From positions 1-64,000 of the forward strand of contig JAHDXL010000009.1 in NCBI GenBank assembly GCA_023382935.1: DNA of 64,000 bases, given 5' to 3'. Below are positions 61,195-64,000 of the stretch, one piece after another (the first letter of the stretch is position 1; every line of letters begins with the position of its first letter). The position numbers and the translations under genes were made by a program. Source of the stretch: Phycisphaerales bacterium. GTDB lineage: Bacteria; Planctomycetota; Phycisphaerae; Phycisphaerales; UBA1924. The notes under the pieces were generated by a model. It searched no databases, had not been told where the DNA came from, and was given only the letters and a program-made list of their open reading frames with translations.

Positions 61195-63054
61195 ATGATA
61201 GAGCGACTTGCCCGGGCGGGGACTTGTTTGGTGGCGAGTGTGGCGGTGGCGGCCGGCGCGGCGTTGGCGCAACCGCTGCTCGTGATCGAGACGGCGCCGA
61301 TGAGCCAGTTGGCGCCCGATCCGCTGGACGCGGGGCTGGCGCGGGCGATCGGCATGTTGCCCAACCGCGTCGAGGAGTTGTCCAGCGAGATTCCCAATCT
61401 CGATCGCTCGGTGACGCAGTTGATCGCGCGCGTGCTGCGAACGGTCTCGCGCCCCATGACGATAGCGATTGTGCATGATCCCGACATCGCCGGCCCGACG
61501 ATGGGTTACGGCGCGGTGTTGTCCTTTGCGATGGACGGGCCGGAGATGGCCAGCGAGTTGCAGCGAGAACTGGTCGGCGCGCTGGCCAACGCGCCCGAGG
61601 CGCCAACGCTGGAGCCGTCGCCGCACGGAGACGGCATGATGCAGTTCTCCCCGCCGCAGAATGGGCCGACGATCGTGTTCGGCCCGCGACAGGCCGGAGG
61701 GGCATGGCATTATGAGGTGCACCTGGGATTTGTCGATCAAACCTGGGACCTGCTCGGCAAGCCCGATGAGGCCCACAAGGGCATCGCGGTGGTGCGCATG
61801 TCGCTGAACCTCGAAGCGCTGAGCCCGGTGCTGGAGATGGGAGGCCAGCAGGCCGAGCAGGCGAACGAGCGGCTGCTGCGCAAGATGCTCGATGACGTGG
61901 CCGAAGCCGGGGTGGCCGGCGATGGCGCGATGTCGCTCGACATGGCAATGAGTTACCAGGCCGACCATTGTTTGACGACGGTTCGCATGGCCGAACTGGG
62001 CAAGTTGTGGTCGATGCTCTCGCTGCCCTCCGGCGCGATCAACCGCGAGCACTTCAAGGCGGTGCCGGCCGATGCCTGGACGGCTTCGTTCAGCCGCTTC
62101 GACCTCGAAATGCTGCGAGCGATCGTGGGCAAACTCGACGAATATGAGGTGCCTGCCTCGCAGTATCTGGACTACTTTGCCCAGTCGACAGGCATCAGCC
62201 TCTTCGACGACATCGTCGCCCCGCTCGGCGGGGACGCGATTGTCTACCGCTCCGAATCCACCGGCGGCGGCGGGCTGCTCTCGTCGGTCATGCTCCTCCA
62301 AGTGCGCGACCGCGCCAAGATGCTCGAAACCAACGAGAAAGTCACCAACCTGGCCAACATGATGGCCATGATGGTGCCCATCGCCGGCAAATACATCCGC
62401 CTCACGCCCTGGAAGTATGACGATATCGATCTGTTCTCGCTGCGCTTCCAGGGCGTGCCGGTGCCGCTTGAGATCACCTTTGGCTACGAGGGCGACTGGA
62501 TGCTGCTGACGCCGACGCCGCAGGCCGCCATCGCGGCGGTACGCCAGTTGCGTGGCAGGGGCGATCGCGGGCTGGGAACGGTCGAAGCGTTTACCTCGCA
62601 GTTGCCGCGCGGACAGGATCTGTACTCGGTTTCATTCGTCAACGCCGATCGCGTGGCGCACGCGGGCTACGGCATGACGGCCCTCATCGGCTCGGGACTG
62701 GCTAACATGGTTCGCTCGCCGTGGGACCGCTCGCGCGACCCCGGGCTGGTCGTCCCGCCGTACAACGACTTGAAGCAGTCACTGCGCTCGGCGGTGTCAT
62801 GGTCCTACTGGGATGGCTCGACGCTCGAGTATCGCGCCGTAGCCGGACGCTCGATGCTCGGCAACATGGTCGTCGGACTCGGCAAGAGCGGAGGTGGCAG
62901 TTTGGCCAGCGTGCTGCAGGTGTTACCCGCGATCATCGGGCAGGCTCAGCAGCAGCGATTCGGGGTGATCGAATCACGCGATCTGCTGCTCTTCGCTGGC
63001 ACCGATCCGCTTGGGCAGGCACTTCTCGCGGTCGTGTTGGCTGAGGCGGAGTGA
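61195..63054 (+). CDS. Exported protein of unknown function
   Basis: This 619-residue protein has an N-terminal signal peptide (CLVASVAVAAGAALAQP). The body has alternating helical and strand-rich repeats and recurring hydrophobic patterns such as FSRFDLEMLRAIVGKLDEYE, GISLFDDIVAPLGGDAIVYR and VPLEITFGYEGDWMLLTPTP. This resembles DUF3352-type periplasmic proteins, which contain repeated domains. No catalytic motif is visible. A good ribosome-binding site (GGAGAGG) precedes the ATG at 61195. Confidence 0.7.
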   Translation: MIERLARAGTCLVASVAVAAGAALAQPLLVIETAPMSQLAPDPLDAGLARAIGMLPNRVEELSSEIPNLDRSVTQLIARVLRTVSRPMTIAIVHDPDIAGPTMGYGAVLSFAMDGPEMASELQRELVGALANAPEAPTLEPSPHGDGMMQFSPPQNGPTIVFGPRQAGGAWHYEVHLGFVDQTWDLLGKPDEAHKGIAVVRMSLNLEALSPVLEMGGQQAEQANERLLRKMLDDVAEAGVAGDGAMSLDMAMSYQADHCLTTVRMAELGKLWSMLSLPSGAINREHFKAVPADAWTASFSRFDLEMLRAIVGKLDEYEVPASQYLDYFAQSTGISLFDDIVAPLGGDAIVYRSESTGGGGLLSSVMLLQVRDRAKMLETNEKVTNLANMMAMMVPIAGKYIRLTPWKYDDIDLFSLRFQGVPVPLEITFGYEGDWMLLTPTPQAAIAAVRQLRGRGDRGLGTVEAFTSQLPRGQDLYSVSFVNADRVAHAGYGMTALIGSGLANMVRSPWDRSRDPGLVVPPYNDLKQSLRSAVSWSYWDGSTLEYRAVAGRSMLGNMVVGLGKSGGGSLASVLQVLPAIIGQAQQQRFGVIESRDLLLFAGTDPLGQALLAVVLAEAE

Positions 63055-63082
63055 CGCCGCAACGCTTCTCTGGAACAGAAGC

Positions 63083-63119
63083 GAAGGAGATCGGCATCCA
63101 GCCGGTCTCCTTCCTGTTT
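63083..63119 (+). terminator. Rho-independent terminator
   Basis: A stem GAAGGAGATCGGC (63083-63095) with GCCGGTCTCCTTC (63101-63113), one G-T pair and a 5-base loop is followed by CTGTTT. It follows the exported protein gene by about 28 bases and also lies between two convergent genes. Confidence 0.7.
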
Positions 63120-63153
63120 CATTCTGGGAGGCCGGTCCCGTGCTTTCGCGGGG

Positions 63154-64000
63154 TTACCCGCTCAGCGCGCGTGCGACTTCACTCAGCGTGGTCTGCCCCG
63201 TGCGGAACTTCTCGTAGCCGTCGGTCTTGAGCAGACGCAGGTCGCCGTCTGTAAGGGCCTTGGCCACGATCTCGGGCGCGTTGCGGCGCTCCATGATCAT
63301 CTCGCGCGTGTGGTTGGTCAGTCGCAGGAGTTCGTACACGCCCACGCGCCCGCGGAAGCCGGTGTTGCGACACGCGCGGCAGCCGGCGCCCACCATCGGG
63401 CAGTCGTCCGGCCGGGGATCGAAGTCGGGCGGAAGTTCGTCATGCGCGGGGTGGTGCGGCTGGGCACATTCGCGGCACACCCGCCGCACCAGCCGCTGGG
63501 CCAGCACACCCTCGACCGACGAGGCGACCAGGAACGGCTCGACTCCCATGTCGAGCAGGCGAGTCGTAGCGCCGGCGGCGTCGTTGGTGTGCAACGTGCT
63601 GAAGACCAGGTGCCCGGTAAGCGACGCCTGGATTGCCACTTCGGCCGTTTCCCTGTCGCGGATTTCGCCGACCATCACCACGTCGGGGTCGTGGCGGAGG
63701 ATGGACCGCAGTCCGTTGGCGAAAGTCAGCCCCGTCTTGGCATTGACCTGGATCTGGTTCACCATCGGGACGTGATACTCCACCGGGTCTTCGACCGTGA
63801 TCACCTTGATCTCGTCGGAGACGATCCGGTTGAGGCTTGCGTACAGCGTCGTTGACTTGCCCGAACCGGTGGGGCCGGTGACCAGCACGATCCCGTGCGG
63901 GCGATTGATCAGGTCGTCCCACTTGGCCAGCGTCGGCTTATCCATGCCCAGATCGTCGAGGGTCATGAGCACGGCCGTCTTGCTCAGCAGACGCAGCACC
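63154..64000 (-). CDS. GspE/PilB-type secretion or pilus ATPase, C-terminal part (runs off window)
   Basis: The C-terminal 282 residues of a type II secretion/type IV pilus assembly ATPase are present. They include Walker [16 protein letters not shown], Asp box [10 protein letters not shown], Walker [17 protein letters not shown], His box TLHTND, and a four-cysteine zinc site ([26 protein letters not shown]). The gene continues beyond 64000; the frame is open there. It powers assembly of the pseudopilus or pilus at the inner membrane. The split Cys motif and GRVGVYE ending favour GspE/PilB over PilT. Confidence 0.9.
   Translation of the reverse strand, partial: VLRLLSKTAVLMTLDDLGMDKPTLAKWDDLINRPHGIVLVTGPTGSGKSTTLYASLNRIVSDEIKVITVEDPVEYHVPMVNQIQVNAKTGLTFANGLRSILRHDPDVVMVGEIRDRETAEVAIQASLTGHLVFSTLHTNDAAGATTRLLDMGVEPFLVASSVEGVLAQRLVRRVCRECAQPHHPAHDELPPDFDPRPDDCPMVGAGCRACRNTGFRGRVGVYELLRLTNHTREMIMERRNAPEIVAKALTDGDLRLLKTDGYEKFRTGQTTLSEVARALSG

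Overview
The window is GC-rich bacterial DNA, most likely from a planctomycete of the Phycisphaerae/Phycisphaerales type. This is inferred from family content, not from a marker gene. The clues are a secreted metalloprotease ending in two dockerin-like 'D-x-N-x-D-G' repeats behind a 'CPGDYN' motif, a PEP-CTERM-like tail (VPAPGAAALLGLGALACGRRRR), a paired ECF sigma factor and TPR-bearing Ser/Thr kinase, a 'CxxCGYDLRG...CPxCG' zinc ribbon, and many small planctomycete-type orphan genes.

1-23 kb is an accessory/defence island. In order it holds: the end of a CRISPR array abutting a 5'-truncated IS630 transposase; an AbiEi/AbiEii toxin-antitoxin pair with an integrase-core transposase, bracketed by a 26-bp imperfect direct repeat; three ThsB/TIR-like genes with a caspase-like protease (a Thoeris-like arrangement, best match to type IV); a DUF2924 fragment joined to the 3' half of a type I restriction hsdR, followed by YgjP-like metallopeptidase and GIY-YIG genes; a tight operon of DUF6361, PLD-family and SNF2-like helicase genes; a convergent RecB-like Fe-S nuclease interrupted by an in-frame TAG; and a DUF6508/RNase H-like fusion. 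The island's right edge is a 1,263-bp IS3-family element (12-bp inverted repeats, no target duplication). It separates the stump of a LOG-family gene from the Cys-rich tail of an unrelated protein, which suggests an IS-mediated deletion.

23-31.6 kb is a metabolic block, all on the minus strand: GH13 glycosidase, alpha-glucan phosphorylase, phosphoketolase, acetate kinase and the broken LOG gene, preceded by small genes including a DUF2934 protein. It could carry glycogen-derived sugar phosphate through the phosphoketolase bypass to acetyl-phosphate, acetate and ATP. 32-35.4 kb is a sigma factor/kinase signalling pair. 36.4-45 kb is a TetR repressor divergent from a complete RND efflux operon (outer-membrane factor, adaptor, pump), with a GAF-PP2C (SpoIIE-type) phosphatase overlapping the pump gene.

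45-64 kb is mostly housekeeping and envelope genes: a second DUF2924 remnant, a PEP-CTERM-like protein, FabH, a secreted metalloprotease, an M28 aminopeptidase with a PDZ domain, an operon of membrane protein, LolD/MacB-type ATPase, FtsX-like permease and zinc-binding lipoprotein, tRNA-Gly(TCC), a large S9 peptidase, a GT9 heptosyltransferase-like protein, an exported protein, and the C-terminal part of a GspE/PilB ATPase running off the right edge. All functional calls rest on motif recognition by eye; no database search was run.
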